This document shows, in pieces, positions 10,467 through 20,200 of a stretch of DNA of 64,000 nt. A program made the position numbers and the translations under genes. The notes beneath the pieces are model-generated. The model did not search any database, was not told where the DNA came from, and saw only the letters and a list, made by a program, of their open reading frames with translations. Each line of letters begins with the position of its first letter. Position 1 is the stretch's first letter. The DNA is from Photobacterium sanctipauli (lineage in GTDB: Bacteria; Pseudomonadota; Gammaproteobacteria; Enterobacterales; Vibrionaceae): assembly GCF_003026495.1 (NCBI RefSeq), contig NZ_PYMA01000009.1:62001-126000 (forward strand). Direction: 5' to 3'.

Positions 10467-11588
10467 CTATTTATCCAGTAGGGGTAATACTTTTTCTTCA
10501 AACAAGGCTTTACGCCAAGTTTTGAGCATATCCGGCAGATCGTCTTGCGGTCGCTCCTTCTTCCACGCCCAAGAGATCAGCTGGTTAATCTGCTTTTTCG
10601 ACGCAAGGAATTCTGGCATCAGGCCGGTATCAGCTTCTACGCGGCTGACCACGTCTTTCAAGGTTTTAACCTTTTGCTTATAACCCGGAAAGTCCACCAG
10701 GCGGACAACCTTTTCAGGGTACTGCTCAGGCGACATATCTTCGACATCGTAAACCATTTTCAACAAACGGTTACCATGGCGCTGAACCTCCATCGGATCA
10801 AAACCTTCGTTGTTCATCACCGTTTTCGACTTGATGTTATATCGCGCCAGTTTCCAGATGTTTAACTCTTTAACGATGAAGTTCAACGCCAAGTCACGCT
10901 TGCGCGCTTCCAATACCCGCCATTTAGCCGCTTTCTGAAGCACCGCAAGCTGCTTCGGGTTTAGCTGCCAAGCATTTTTCACATCAAGGTATGCCTTGTC
11001 GGGATCAACGGTTTTCACCCGCTTTAACATTAAGCCGGCACACTCTTGCTCGAGCGCTTCAGACCAGCCCTTTTCGGCCACCAGCGGCTGCAATTTTTGG
11101 TATAGCGGCAACAGGTAGTAAACATCCGCAGCGGCATAGTCTAATTGCTTAGGGCTTAGCGGCCTTGCCAACCAATTGGTTCGCGCCTCGCCTTTATCCA
11201 GTTCAATCCCCAAGTAATCTTTAACCAAGGTACCGAATCCTGCCGACACACCGTAGCCAAGGAAGGAGGCCATGACTTGGGTGTCAATCATAGGCACAGG
11301 CAGACAGCCCGCGTAATGCTGGAATACCTCCAGATCCTCACCGCAGGCATGAAGTACTTTGGTCACCGACTGGTCACGCAGTAGCGCCCACAGCGGCTCC
11401 ATGTCTTCAATTTCCAGCGGATCGATCAGGGTCAATAACTCACCGTCGAACAGCTGGATCAAGCCCAACTTAGGATAAAGGGTACGGGTTCTCACGAACT
11501 CGGTATCAAGCATAACTGCGGCTTGGTTTCGGGCGCTTGCACACACGGTTTCCAAGCGAGCAGTCGTTGTGACTATTTCAAAATTCAC
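10467..11588 (-). CDS. rnd: Ribonuclease D
   Basis: RNase D is a 3'-5' exoribonuclease that trims tRNA precursors. The DEDDy exonuclease residues can be placed: Asp28 and Glu30 in MLDTEFVRTRT, Asp85 in ACGEDLEVF, and Tyr151 and Asp155 in DYAAADVYYLL. The C-terminal part (about 210-373) contains the HRDC domains usual for RNase D. The 373-residue length fits. It lies downstream of fadD on the same strand, as in other gamma-proteobacteria, but a terminator separates them. Confidence 0.95.
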   Translation of the reverse strand: MNFEIVTTTARLETVCASARNQAAVMLDTEFVRTRTLYPKLGLIQLFDGELLTLIDPLEIEDMEPLWALLRDQSVTKVLHACGEDLEVFQHYAGCLPVPMIDTQVMASFLGYGVSAGFGTLVKDYLGIELDKGEARTNWLARPLSPKQLDYAAADVYYLLPLYQKLQPLVAEKGWSEALEQECAGLMLKRVKTVDPDKAYLDVKNAWQLNPKQLAVLQKAAKWRVLEARKRDLALNFIVKELNIWKLARYNIKSKTVMNNEGFDPMEVQRHGNRLLKMVYDVEDMSPEQYPEKVVRLVDFPGYKQKVKTLKDVVSRVEADTGLMPEFLASKKQINQLISWAWKKERPQDDLPDMLKTWRKALFEEKVLPLLDK

Positions 11589-11600
11589 TATTCAATCACC

Positions 11601-11628
11601 AATAAAATGCCGGCATATAGCCGGCATT
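11601..11628 (-). terminator. Intrinsic terminator of fadD
   Basis: AATGCCGGC / GCCGGCATT with an ATATA loop and a T-rich tail on the minus strand, between the fadD stop and the rnd start. Confidence 0.85.
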
Positions 11629-11654
11629 AGAGTATATAGATTATACGTTAAGCC

Positions 11655-13340
11655 TTAGGCTTGCTGAGCTTGCTTATCAGATTCCTCGCGCAATACACGG
11701 CGTAGGATTTTACCTACGTTCGTCTTCGGCAGCTCTTCATGGAACTCAACAATTTTAGGTACTTTATAACCAGTTAGGTGTTCGCGGCAATGCTCAAGCA
11801 GCTCTTCGCGAGTCAGGCTTTGATCGCGCTTCACCACACAGATTTTCACCACCTCACCAGAGATTTCGTGCGGCTGGCCAATGGCAGCCACTTCCAGCAC
11901 CTTGTCATTCAATGCAACCACATCTTCGATTTCATTCGGGTATACATTGAAGCCCGACACCAAGATCATATCTTTCTTACGATCAACAATGTGCAGGAAG
12001 CCTTCCTCGTCAAAGCGTACAATATCGCCCGTTGACAGCCAACCATCTTCATCGAGAACTTCTTTCGTCGCTTCAGGACGCTGCCAGTAGCCTTGCATCA
12101 CCTGCGGGCCACGTACCTGCAGCTCACCGGTTTGGTCGTTAGGCAGTACATTGCCTTCATCATCAACGATACGAACATCGGTTGACGGTACCGGCAGGCC
12201 GATAGAGCCATTATAGTCGACAAGATCATATGGGTAAGCAGCAACTAGCGGCGAACACTCGGTCAGGCCATAGCCTTCCAGCAGGTAGTTGTTGGTTGTC
12301 TGCTTCCACTTTTCGGCAACGGCGCGCTGGACTGCCATACCGCCGCCCACCGACAGGCGCAGGTTGCTAAAGTCAATTTCGTGGAAATCTTCGTTGTTCA
12401 CCAGAGCATTAAACAGGGTGTTTACACCGGTGATCGCCGTAAACGGGTAACGCTGCAATTCTTTAACGAAGGTAGGAATATCACGCGGGTTGGTGATAAG
12501 CAGGTTACGGCCACCCATCTCGATAAACAGTAGGCAGTTCACCGTCAGGGCAAATACGTGGTAAAGCGGCAATGCCGTTACAATCAGCTCGCGGCCTTCG
12601 GTCAGTACCGGGCCATAAGCGCCCTTGGCCTGCATCACGTTCGCCAGCATATTGCGGTGAGTCAGGATGGCACCCTTGGCCACACCCGTTGTACCGCCGG
12701 TGTACTGAAGGAATGCGGTATCGTCACCAGACATAAACGGCTTCACATACTGCATGCGGCGGCCTTTGCGTAGTGCCATGCGCATGGAAGTCGCATGCGG
12801 CAAGTGGTACTTAGGCACCATCTTCTTAATGTACTTCACCACGAAGTTAACCACAGTGCCCTTCGGACGCGATAGCTGATCACCCAGGCTGGTTAGTACC
12901 ACATGCTGAACGTTGGTGTTTTTCACCACGGTTTCCAGCGTATGGGCAAAGTTGGAAACAATCACGATTGCCTTGGCACCGGAGTCGTTTAACTGGTGCT
13001 CCAGCTCACGCGGGGTGTATAGCGGGTTGACGTTAACCACCACACAGCCTGCACGCAAAATACCAAACAGTGCAATTGGGTATTGCAGCAAGTTTGGCAT
13101 CATCACCGCAACGCGGTCGCCTTTCTCAAGCTTGAGCTCGTTTTGCAGGTAAGCAGCAAATGCACGGCTACGCTCTTCCAACTTGCGGAAGGTCATAACC
13201 TGTCCCATGTTGATGAACGCCGTTTGGTCAGCATACTTTTGTACTGACTGCTCAAACATTTCAACTAGTGATGGGTACTGATCAGGGGTAATTTCTGCCG
13301 GTACATCTTCCGGATAGCGGTTAAGCCACACCTTATCCAC
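11655..13340 (-). CDS. fadD: Long-chain acyl-CoA synthetase FadD
   Basis: FadD activates imported long-chain fatty acids to acyl-CoA at the inner membrane, the entry to beta-oxidation. The AMP-binding signature [12 protein letters not shown] lies near residue 213, followed by GYGLTECSP and the C-terminal [22 protein letters not shown] and lysine-containing TNVGKILRR motifs. I chose the GTG at 13340 ([12 protein letters not shown]) because AGGAG lies 7 bases before it. The in-frame GTG at 13346 is only 1 base from that site. Length is about 561 residues, as usual. It follows slp and a hydrolase on the same strand. Confidence 0.96.
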   Translation of the reverse strand: MDKVWLNRYPEDVPAEITPDQYPSLVEMFEQSVQKYADQTAFINMGQVMTFRKLEERSRAFAAYLQNELKLEKGDRVAVMMPNLLQYPIALFGILRAGCVVVNVNPLYTPRELEHQLNDSGAKAIVIVSNFAHTLETVVKNTNVQHVVLTSLGDQLSRPKGTVVNFVVKYIKKMVPKYHLPHATSMRMALRKGRRMQYVKPFMSGDDTAFLQYTGGTTGVAKGAILTHRNMLANVMQAKGAYGPVLTEGRELIVTALPLYHVFALTVNCLLFIEMGGRNLLITNPRDIPTFVKELQRYPFTAITGVNTLFNALVNNEDFHEIDFSNLRLSVGGGMAVQRAVAEKWKQTTNNYLLEGYGLTECSPLVAAYPYDLVDYNGSIGLPVPSTDVRIVDDEGNVLPNDQTGELQVRGPQVMQGYWQRPEATKEVLDEDGWLSTGDIVRFDEEGFLHIVDRKKDMILVSGFNVYPNEIEDVVALNDKVLEVAAIGQPHEISGEVVKICVVKRDQSLTREELLEHCREHLTGYKVPKIVEFHEELPKTNVGKILRRVLREESDKQAQQA

Positions 13341-13451
13341 TTGCACTCTCCTTTTATAATTGGCGACTCGCCATGACTATGCCGAGGGGTGGTAAATTAT
13401 GCACACACCGTATATTACAGCATAATTAACAAATAGTTAGCATCAGACAAA

Positions 13452-14375
13452 TTATGTCATTTCGTTAATTTGTGAACTAAACAGCAGAATCTGTTTAGCC
13501 ACATCACAAGGGCTTTCCAGGTGACAATGGTGTCCCCCGTGAACCTCGTGCTGAATAATATTTTGCCAACCCGCCGATGCCAGTTGCACGGACTTAAGTT
13601 GGCGGTAGCCTTGGCTACCAATGATCGATAATACCGGGCAAGCCACCGACCCAACCATGGCCGAGGCATGGGTTGCAGCCATCCGGTAAAGGGAGTCGCA
13701 ACGCAGCCGGTTATCGTGCCGCCAGTACCAACGCCCACCTTGCTGGTAGGTCGCTCTTGCCACTAGCGGCGTTAATTGTTCTTGGGTGAGTTGGTTCACG
13801 TTACAACGCAATGCCAATGCCTGCTCGAAGGATGCCATCGAGCGTTGCTGGCGTTGTGTTTCCCGCTCGCGGTAACGGTGCCGACTGAGCAACCCCTGCC
13901 TCAAACGCGCTGGCGCTTTCGATTCCGCTTCATGTAACGGTGCCAAGCCCTCAATCAGGACCAGCCCCGCCACCCGCTCACCAAAAGCAGCACTGTAGCA
14001 AACCGAAACCAACGCCCCGAGCGAATGGCCAAGAATAAACAGCGGCCGGTTGGGCAATAAACTTACCACCTGGTGCAGGTCGTCAACATAATCAACAAAG
14101 TGATAGTAGTTGCCTGACGCTCGGGGATCTGACCAACCGTGTCCCGGCCAATCAAAAGCCACCAAGTGAAAGTGCTCGGCTAGCAGTGGGAACAGCGGCG
14201 AAAAACTCTCGGCATTGTCTTGCCAGCCATGCAGCATGAGTAAAATCGGCTTATCGGCAGGGAGTTCTGCTATAGGCGTCACAGCACTAACAGGCTGCGG
14301 CATTGATAGCGAACATAAGCCATCCAAATTGAGCTCCGATAGCTGGAAGCGGATTTGCTGCATGTCTATGGTCAT
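13452..14375 (-). CDS. Alpha/beta hydrolase
   Basis: A 307-residue alpha/beta-hydrolase fold protein. The nucleophile elbow GHSLG puts the catalytic serine at Ser118, the oxyanion-hole motif HGW is at 49-51, and a histidine-rich C-terminal motif (GGHHCH, about 280-285) supplies the catalytic base. The substrate is unknown. The start directly abuts the slp stop, so the two genes are coupled, and fadD lies downstream in the same direction. This slp-hydrolase-fadD order is common in Vibrionaceae, which hints at an ester or lipid substrate (inference only). Confidence 0.85.
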   Translation of the reverse strand: MTIDMQQIRFQLSELNLDGLCSLSMPQPVSAVTPIAELPADKPILLMLHGWQDNAESFSPLFPLLAEHFHLVAFDWPGHGWSDPRASGNYYHFVDYVDDLHQVVSLLPNRPLFILGHSLGALVSVCYSAAFGERVAGLVLIEGLAPLHEAESKAPARLRQGLLSRHRYRERETQRQQRSMASFEQALALRCNVNQLTQEQLTPLVARATYQQGGRWYWRHDNRLRCDSLYRMAATHASAMVGSVACPVLSIIGSQGYRQLKSVQLASAGWQNIIQHEVHGGHHCHLESPCDVAKQILLFSSQINEMT

Positions 14376-14930
14376 TTATAGCGTCACCCGCTCCCATACT
14401 TCACCACGGGTTGGACCATAGCCGATCGACTTCATCGAACAACGCGTGCCAATACAGTGATGGAAACGATCAAAGTCATCGAGCCAGATTTCCTGCTTCA
14501 CTTTCCAAAGCTGGTTACCCGATGCCTTGATGACAGGAAACTGGTATTCATACTCGCCAATGCTGCCTTGCTCTTGGCCCGAGACCCGACCCACCACGGT
14601 GATCAACTTGCCCTTGTTATATTCAAGCGGCTCAAGAAAACCATCGACATAGGCCACATAGCGATGCTGCGGCTTGGCACTCAATTTAGGCTTGCCATCA
14701 CCGCCAATTGGCAGGGCAACAATTTCCAACCGGGTTCGCGCCGCTTCATTGTTGATCCCGGCAATCACACCGCCTAGCAACACTTCATTGCCAACCTGCT
14801 TTTCAGGATCGGCAGCGATAACGGCCACATCGGTAATGGGTGTATCAGTCGTGGTTTGTAAGCTCGGCGGAAGCGAGGCGCAGCCTACCATAAAGGCAGT
14901 AACCAGCCCAAGAAATAGCGTTCTAAACAT
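14376..14930 (-). CDS. slp: Slp family outer-membrane lipoprotein
   Basis: A lipoprotein of the Slp (starvation/stationary phase) family. With the start at 14930 (MFRTLFLGLVTAFMVGC) the signal peptide ends in a lipobox-like MVGC, giving a lipidated cysteine near residue 17. GGAG lies 6 bases upstream. A longer ORF from 14984 would bury the signal peptide and is rejected. The mature part contains the VLLGGVIAGINN and QHRYVAYVDGFLEPLEY blocks typical of the family. Biochemical function is not established. First of the slp-hydrolase pair. Confidence 0.88.
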   Translation of the reverse strand: MFRTLFLGLVTAFMVGCASLPPSLQTTTDTPITDVAVIAADPEKQVGNEVLLGGVIAGINNEAARTRLEIVALPIGGDGKPKLSAKPQHRYVAYVDGFLEPLEYNKGKLITVVGRVSGQEQGSIGEYEYQFPVIKASGNQLWKVKQEIWLDDFDRFHHCIGTRCSMKSIGYGPTRGEVWERVTL

Positions 14931-15005
14931 CAGAAACTCCAACGTAAGTGGCGAATATCCACCCAAACTAGGGTATATACTCAAATGCGATCAAACCAAA
15001 TACGA

Positions 15006-15287
15006 TCACACATAGACGTCGACACCCACCATCGCAGAGAGTTCATCCTTGCGCTGTTGGTGCATGACACCCATGTAGGAAGCCAAGGCATCGCGGTGCT
15101 TGCCTTCGGGCTGATCATATTGAATTCGGGAATGAGCATCTTCGATAAGCTCAGGGTCGCGAACAGTACTCGCAACAGCTTGGGCGACAGCTGTGGGTTT
15201 GGAAGAGGTAGGCGAAGACGGCGAATGGGGTTTCGCCTTGGGCTGTTGAGGCTGGATCGTTACGGGTAAACGCTGAATAGAAACCAT
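15006..15287 (-). CDS. Conserved-looking hypothetical protein, Pro/Ser/Gln-rich
   Basis: A 93-residue acidic/neutral protein of unknown function. The N-terminal half is low complexity (Pro, Ser, Lys, Thr; about residues 1-40); the C-terminal half is predicted helical and ends MGVMHQQRKDELSAMVGVDVYV. No signal peptide, membrane segment or catalytic motif is visible. The ATG has only a weak GGACAG site. It sits between slp and tsaB on the same strand. The disordered head and helical tail resemble a small partner protein, but I do not recognise the family. Confidence 0.6.
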   Translation of the reverse strand: MVSIQRLPVTIQPQQPKAKPHSPSSPTSSKPTAVAQAVASTVRDPELIEDAHSRIQYDQPEGKHRDALASYMGVMHQQRKDELSAMVGVDVYV

Positions 15288-15404
15288 AGAACTGTCCAGT
15301 TAGCCCTCTTTTCTTCGTTCGTTGTGCTAATTACGAGAATAGCACATGACTTATTATACGGTTAGGGCGAGGACACTGGTTGTGCCCTTCCCCTTTCCAC
15401 TGAT

Positions 15405-16106
15405 TTATTCGCGTCCAGGCAACTTTTTCCAAGTCACGGTATCGCGAACATATACAGGGCTAGCCTCTTCGGCTGCCACGGCTTCACCACGTGCTAGTGC
15501 AAATTTGGCAAGGTGAACCATATCCGCTGAATCCGGATACAAAACAGAGCCTTGTACCTGCACCGCTTGCAGCTGCGATAGTAGTTCAGGATAACTTTCC
15601 CAACCTGTACCAGCTGTAAACCAAGTGCCATTTTCTGCTTGGAATTGCTCAACCAACACGTCAGGCTTAACCACGATTTCACGGTCCTTAACCAGCCAGT
15701 CGCCGTTGCTCTGGCGGATGTACTGCCCCCAATAGACTTCGCCCATGCGCGCATCAATCGCCGCCAACACTTGCTCGGCCTGGTGGGTACGGTATGTCCC
15801 CTGCGCCATCGCCGCCAGTGTCGAAATGCCTAGCATCGGCAGATCAGCACCAAACGCCAGTCCCTGAGCAATACCAATACCAATGCGCACGCCGGTAAAG
15901 CTGCCCGGGCCACGGCCAAAGGCCAGCGCATCAAGTTGGTTGAGGCTTACGCCACCTTCTGCCAGCACGGCATCAACCATAGGTAGGATCTTGGTGGTAT
16001 GCTCGCGTGGGGCATACTCACAGCATGAAATGATGTCGTCACCCACCATAAGGGCAACGGAACAGTTTTCTGTTGCAGTATCGACTGCAAGGATTTTGTT
16101 GCTCAT
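15405..16106 (-). CDS. tsaB: tRNA threonylcarbamoyladenosine biosynthesis protein TsaB
   Basis: TsaB is the scaffold partner of TsaD in the TsaBDE complex that makes t6A37 in tRNAs reading ANN codons. The 233-residue ASKHA-fold protein begins [15 protein letters not shown] and contains [16 protein letters not shown] (about 64-79), hallmarks of TsaB. It lacks the metal-binding histidines of TsaD, as expected. Its ATG directly follows the yoaA stop, so it is cotranscribed with yoaA, as in many gamma-proteobacteria. Confidence 0.95.
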   Translation of the reverse strand: MSNKILAVDTATENCSVALMVGDDIISCCEYAPREHTTKILPMVDAVLAEGGVSLNQLDALAFGRGPGSFTGVRIGIGIAQGLAFGADLPMLGISTLAAMAQGTYRTHQAEQVLAAIDARMGEVYWGQYIRQSNGDWLVKDREIVVKPDVLVEQFQAENGTWFTAGTGWESYPELLSQLQAVQVQGSVLYPDSADMVHLAKFALARGEAVAAEEASPVYVRDTVTWKKLPGRE

Positions 16107-18065
16107 TCAAGCCTCTGAATGCTGTTCTTCGTGATCAGCAGGCGCTACTGCATTATTCACGGAAGACAAAAATTGCCCAACGCCCGCCACGTCTCGGGTA
16201 CGCGGAATAGGCGGCAGACTTCGTAAAAATACCGCGCCGTAAGGGCGGGTCACCAAACGGTTATCGCAAATTACCAACACGCCTTTGTCCTTCTTGTCTC
16301 GGATCAGGCGCCCGACCCCCTGCTTCAGGGTGATCACAGCATCTGGAATTTGCACTTGCGAAAATGGATCGCCGCCTCTTAGGCGGCAGTCTTCGATTCG
16401 CGCTTTCAACAACGGATCATCCGGTGCTGTAAAGGGTAATTTGTCGATGATAACACAGCTTAGGGCCTGTCCTCTAACATCAACCCCTTCCCAAAATGCC
16501 CCCGTCGCCACCAACAGCGCATTTCCGCGTTCCAAGTACTCTGCCAGTAGCTTTTGCTTGGTGGTTTCCCCCTGTACCAGAACAGGTAAATCCAACCTCG
16601 CGCGAAACCCTTCCGCCAGATCCCTTACCATCTGGTGGGAAGTACACAGGAAGAAACAGCGACCATTGTTGGCTTCAATCACCGGAGCGAGCATGTCGAC
16701 CAAGCGATCAGCAATGCCGACACTATTAGGCTCGGGCAAAAAGCGCGGCACGCAAAGCAATGCCTGCTGCTCATAGTCAAACGGGCTCTCCAGCGAAAAC
16801 TGCTGCTTGGGCGTTAAACCCAGCCGCTGGCTAAAGTGGCTGAAGTCGTCATTCACCGCCAGTGTTGCCGACGTGAAAATCCATGAGCCGCCCTGTTGCT
16901 CAATCTGCTCGTGGAACTTTTCCGCAACCGACAACGGGGTGATATGCAGGCTAAAATGGCGAGGCGTACACTCATACCAGTAGGAATAACCGGTGATCGA
17001 GGTGTCGCAAACCCGCTTTAACCGCTCCTTTAGCAACGTGGCTCGTTCAAAGGCGGTGTCAAGCAGCTGGCTTCGCCCCAAGGCCAATTTAAGCACCTCA
17101 TGGGTCAAATCCAAGGCATCGGTCAGGCGGGTGATCTCGCGTTGGATCGCCGGGCTAGTAATCACCTCTCGCCAGTTTCCGCGAAAACCAGGCTCACCAA
17201 GTACAATGCGCATATCGGCGGCAGCTTGCGACAAGCGATCCGCCGTTTTCTGCAACTGGCGCATATCCTTGGCTTCGGTGCGATAGCCAATTTCAACATC
17301 TTTGGCTAATTCTTGGATCTGGCGGCTCGATAAGCTCTGGCCGAAATACTGGCTGGCAATATCGGGCATCTGGTGGGCTTCATCAAAGATGAACACTTCC
17401 GCCTCCGGGATCAATTCACCAAAGCCGGTCTCTTTAATCGCCAGGTCCGCGAGGAACAAGTGGTGGTTTACCACCACGACATCTGACTCCATCGCCTTGC
17501 GGCGCGCCTTCACGACGAAGCATTCCTCGTAAGACGGGCACTCGCGGCCGATACAGTTGTCGTTGGTTGAGGTGATCATCGGGATCACCGGACTGTCTTC
17601 GGCAATCGCATCACATTCACCCAGATCACCGGTTTTGGTGGAAGATGACCAAGTGCGGACCTGAACCAGTTGGCTTAGCAATTTAGGATCAGAATGAATA
17701 CCATGGCTTTCGGTGATTTGGCGGCTCATACGGTCGAGGCAAAGGTAATTCGAACGTCCCTTGAGCAAGGAAACCAGACCGGTAAAACCGAGGGCATCGG
17801 TCATTAGCGGCAAATCGCGATGAAATAGCTGTTCCTGCAGGTTTTTAGACCCGGTAGAAATGATGGTTTTCTTACCGCTAACCAAGGCCGGGACCAGATA
17901 GGCGAAGGTTTTACCCGTGCCCGTCCCTGCTTCAACCACCAGCTGATCGTCTGCTTTTATCGCATCAGCGACGGCCTGGGCCATGTCAATTTGGGGCTGC
18001 CTAGCCTGAAAGCCGGGAATGGCTTTATCCAGCGCACCACCTGAGGCAAAGAATTTCGCTATCAT
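16107..18065 (-). CDS. yoaA: ATP-dependent DNA helicase YoaA (DinG/XPD family)
   Basis: A superfamily 2, XPD-like iron-sulfur helicase that helps repair blocked replication forks. In E. coli it works with the polymerase III chi subunit HolC. Walker A is EAGTGTGKT (residues 45-53), the DEAH box is at 228-231 and the four cysteines of the 4Fe-4S domain are Cys109, Cys171, Cys176 and Cys182. The C-terminal helicase motif QGVGRLIRD is present. The 652-residue length is closer to YoaA than to the longer DinG. It is upstream of and adjacent to tsaB. Confidence 0.93.
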   Translation of the reverse strand: MIAKFFASGGALDKAIPGFQARQPQIDMAQAVADAIKADDQLVVEAGTGTGKTFAYLVPALVSGKKTIISTGSKNLQEQLFHRDLPLMTDALGFTGLVSLLKGRSNYLCLDRMSRQITESHGIHSDPKLLSQLVQVRTWSSSTKTGDLGECDAIAEDSPVIPMITSTNDNCIGRECPSYEECFVVKARRKAMESDVVVVNHHLFLADLAIKETGFGELIPEAEVFIFDEAHQMPDIASQYFGQSLSSRQIQELAKDVEIGYRTEAKDMRQLQKTADRLSQAAADMRIVLGEPGFRGNWREVITSPAIQREITRLTDALDLTHEVLKLALGRSQLLDTAFERATLLKERLKRVCDTSITGYSYWYECTPRHFSLHITPLSVAEKFHEQIEQQGGSWIFTSATLAVNDDFSHFSQRLGLTPKQQFSLESPFDYEQQALLCVPRFLPEPNSVGIADRLVDMLAPVIEANNGRCFFLCTSHQMVRDLAEGFRARLDLPVLVQGETTKQKLLAEYLERGNALLVATGAFWEGVDVRGQALSCVIIDKLPFTAPDDPLLKARIEDCRLRGGDPFSQVQIPDAVITLKQGVGRLIRDKKDKGVLVICDNRLVTRPYGAVFLRSLPPIPRTRDVAGVGQFLSSVNNAVAPADHEEQHSEA

Positions 18066-18226
18066 CGCACTATGAGTATTGGTTATTTATACAGTAACAG
18101 CCGCCCATTATGCCAACTATCCAAAGCGACGACCATGACTAATTCATTATGTTTTTTCTTTGACCCCGAAAACAATCCGATGTAAATAAAAGGAAGGATT
18201 TACTTTATTTTAGTGCAAGGACAAGC

Positions 18227-19060
18227 ATGGAAAAGAAAACACTGCTGACCGATTGCCCCGATGCAATGGGTCTGATTTCGAAAATAACCAACATTTGCTA
18301 CAAGCACCAACTCAACATTGTTCACAACAATGAGTTTGTGGATCACTCCCACAGCCAGTTCTTTATGCGCACCGAGCTTGAGGGGTATTTCAATGACGAA
18401 ACCTTCTTGTTTGACCTCGATCGCGCCCTGCCCGAAGGTAGCCATCGCAGACTCGTCGGCTCGCAGCGCAAGCGCGTGGTGATCATGGTTACCAAAGAGG
18501 CGCACTGCCTCGGTGACATTTTGGTCAAGGCCTTTGACGGCACATTGGACATTGATATCGCGGCGATTGTCGGCAACTACGACCACTTGGGCAGCCTTGC
18601 CGAGAAGTTCGATATTCCTTTCCACCATGTTTGCCACGAAGGGCTAAGCCGCGAAGAGCACGAGGCAAAACTGCAAGATGCCATCGACCAATACTCACCG
18701 GATTACATCGTGCTGGCGAAGTTTATGCGCATCCTCACCCCAAGCTTTGTCGCCAAGTACCCGAGCAAAATTATTAACATCCACCACAGCTTCCTGCCAG
18801 CGTTTATCGGCGCAAAGCCATACCAGCAGGCCTTTGAGCGCGGGGTGAAAATCATCGGTGCCACTGCCCACTTTGTTACCAACGATCTTGATGAAGGCCC
18901 GATCATTACTCAAAATGTCATCCCGGTTGATCACAACTTCAGTGCGGCAGACATGGCGCGAGCAGGCCGTGATGTTGAAAAGTCAGTATTAAGCAAGGCA
19001 CTTGGCCTGGTTATCGATGATCGGGTGTTTGTCTATGGCAACCGCACCGTCATCTTGTAA
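18227..19060 (+). CDS. purU: Formyltetrahydrofolate deformylase PurU
   Basis: PurU hydrolyses 10-formyl-THF to THF and formate, supplying formate for PurT and balancing one-carbon pools. It has an N-terminal ACT domain (about 1-85) and a formyltransferase-like hydrolase domain. Catalytic residues in the expected positions are Asn184 and His186 (INIHHSFLPAF) and Asp222 (TNDLDEGPI). The 277-residue length is standard. AAGGA precedes the ATG. It is divergent from yoaA, monocistronic, and ends at a shared terminator. Confidence 0.96.
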   Translation: MEKKTLLTDCPDAMGLISKITNICYKHQLNIVHNNEFVDHSHSQFFMRTELEGYFNDETFLFDLDRALPEGSHRRLVGSQRKRVVIMVTKEAHCLGDILVKAFDGTLDIDIAAIVGNYDHLGSLAEKFDIPFHHVCHEGLSREEHEAKLQDAIDQYSPDYIVLAKFMRILTPSFVAKYPSKIINIHHSFLPAFIGAKPYQQAFERGVKIIGATAHFVTNDLDEGPIITQNVIPVDHNFSAADMARAGRDVEKSVLSKALGLVIDDRVFVYGNRTVIL

Positions 19061-19105
19061 GTGCCATTTGCCAAGCTAACTCTCGAATAAAGATCGGATG
19101 CAAAC

Positions 19106-19140
19106 AAAAAGCGAAAGGCATGCAGCCTTTCGCTTTTTTA
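19106..19140. terminator. Bidirectional terminator between purU and yecM
   Basis: A 14-bp perfect stem (AAAAAGCGAAAGGC / GCCTTTCGCTTTTT, ATGCA loop) between the convergent genes. Confidence 0.92.
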
Positions 19141-19193
19141 TCTTAAACGTTTTAATTTCAATCTTTTATTTTAAAGTACCGCGCGCGAGGGCA

Positions 19194-19784
19194 CTACGCC
19201 TGCTCACTGTCGATCACCGCTTTCAGCGAGCAAGGGTGCAACTTGATACACACACCGTCTTTCTTGAAGGCATAAGTTGGGTTCGGCAAACGCTCATGCT
19301 CACCCGAGGGGCTACTTGCCTTCACCTTAATCCCCTTCTCTGCCAATGTGTCCCACCCCTTGGCTAGCGCCGTAAAGGTGTTATCCAGTACCACCTTCAG
19401 CGCATCGGTATCCGCCGCTTTGGCCGGGATAACAAATTCAACATGCTCCCACCCTTCTTGCGGGTAAGGCTTGTTACCCGGATAGGGTAGCTCCAATGCC
19501 TCTATGGTCCAGCCGTCAACCTCAATCGGGGTATGAAAGCCAATCACAATAATTGGGCGGCCATTGATTTCATTATTCGACCACTCCTCACCGTAAGCCA
19601 ACCAGGCTTGGTGCAGTTGCTCGGCGGTTGCCCAGTCATTCACCCGTAGGGCAATATGATCAGCCTGGTAGTTATCAAGCGACACCCCAAGCTCCAAGGC
19701 CAGCTGTTTTATTCTTGCCATGAATGCAGGTAGCTGAGCCAGCATCTGGGTTGGCAACAAACCTTTCTGTTCGAGTGTCTGCAT
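19194..19784 (-). CDS. yecM: YecM family protein (vicinal oxygen chelate fold)
   Basis: A 196-residue VOC-fold protein of the YecM family, a putative metal-binding enzyme without an assigned reaction. Candidate metal ligands lie in NYQADHIALRV (His near 44), WEHVEFVIP and near the C-terminal FKKDGVCIKLHP. The gene is divergent from argS, the same neighbour as in E. coli, which supports the assignment. The start ATG at 19784 follows a purine-rich GCGGAGAAAAAAC. Confidence 0.88.
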   Translation of the reverse strand: MQTLEQKGLLPTQMLAQLPAFMARIKQLALELGVSLDNYQADHIALRVNDWATAEQLHQAWLAYGEEWSNNEINGRPIIVIGFHTPIEVDGWTIEALELPYPGNKPYPQEGWEHVEFVIPAKAADTDALKVVLDNTFTALAKGWDTLAEKGIKVKASSPSGEHERLPNPTYAFKKDGVCIKLHPCSLKAVIDSEQA

Positions 19785-20200
19785 GTTTTTTCTCCGCTTT
19801 AATGCCTCATTGTTTCGAACGCATAATTATCCATAGTTTTCAGGTTGAGAAAAGAACGAACTACGCCAGCACAAGCCTTGTAGGGCCTCGACTCGTGCAT
19901 AATTTTCATCCGCATAGGAATGCAAAAAAAAAATCGCTCACATTCGCCTTTATACCTTGCCAAACCACCTAAATTTGTGGGTATTATTAGGGCAATGCAA
20001 CCAGCGTATTCAAGATGTTCCCCGCTCAACTTCTTTGAGGCGGCCCCGTCAAAAATACTCACGTCAATGAAAACTCCTTTGGTGCTATCTTTATAGACCA
20101 GAGAACGTGATTATTTTTGACGGTTTTTGCTCTTGAATACGGTGACGTTTTTGCCTCGCCAACCCGAGTTGGCGTTACAAATGATTTGAAGGATAAGCGT
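19785..20200. promoter_or_regulatory. Divergent yecM / argS intergenic region
   Basis: About 416 bases without a convincing gene. A leftward ORF at 19799-20062 (87 codons) and the leader extension of the argS frame have no recognisable product. The region must carry both promoters; no clear attenuator, T-box or terminator is visible. A run of ten A residues lies at about 19925. Confidence 0.5.

Noticed and set aside
19799..20062. Leftward 87-codon ORF upstream of argS
   Set aside because: It lies in the divergent yecM/argS control region, has no ribosome site of note or recognisable motifs, and overlaps needed promoter space.
20117..20200. N-terminal extension of argS
   Set aside because: The extra 28 residues do not resemble ArgRS; GTG 20201 has a good GAAGGA site and the family N-terminus.
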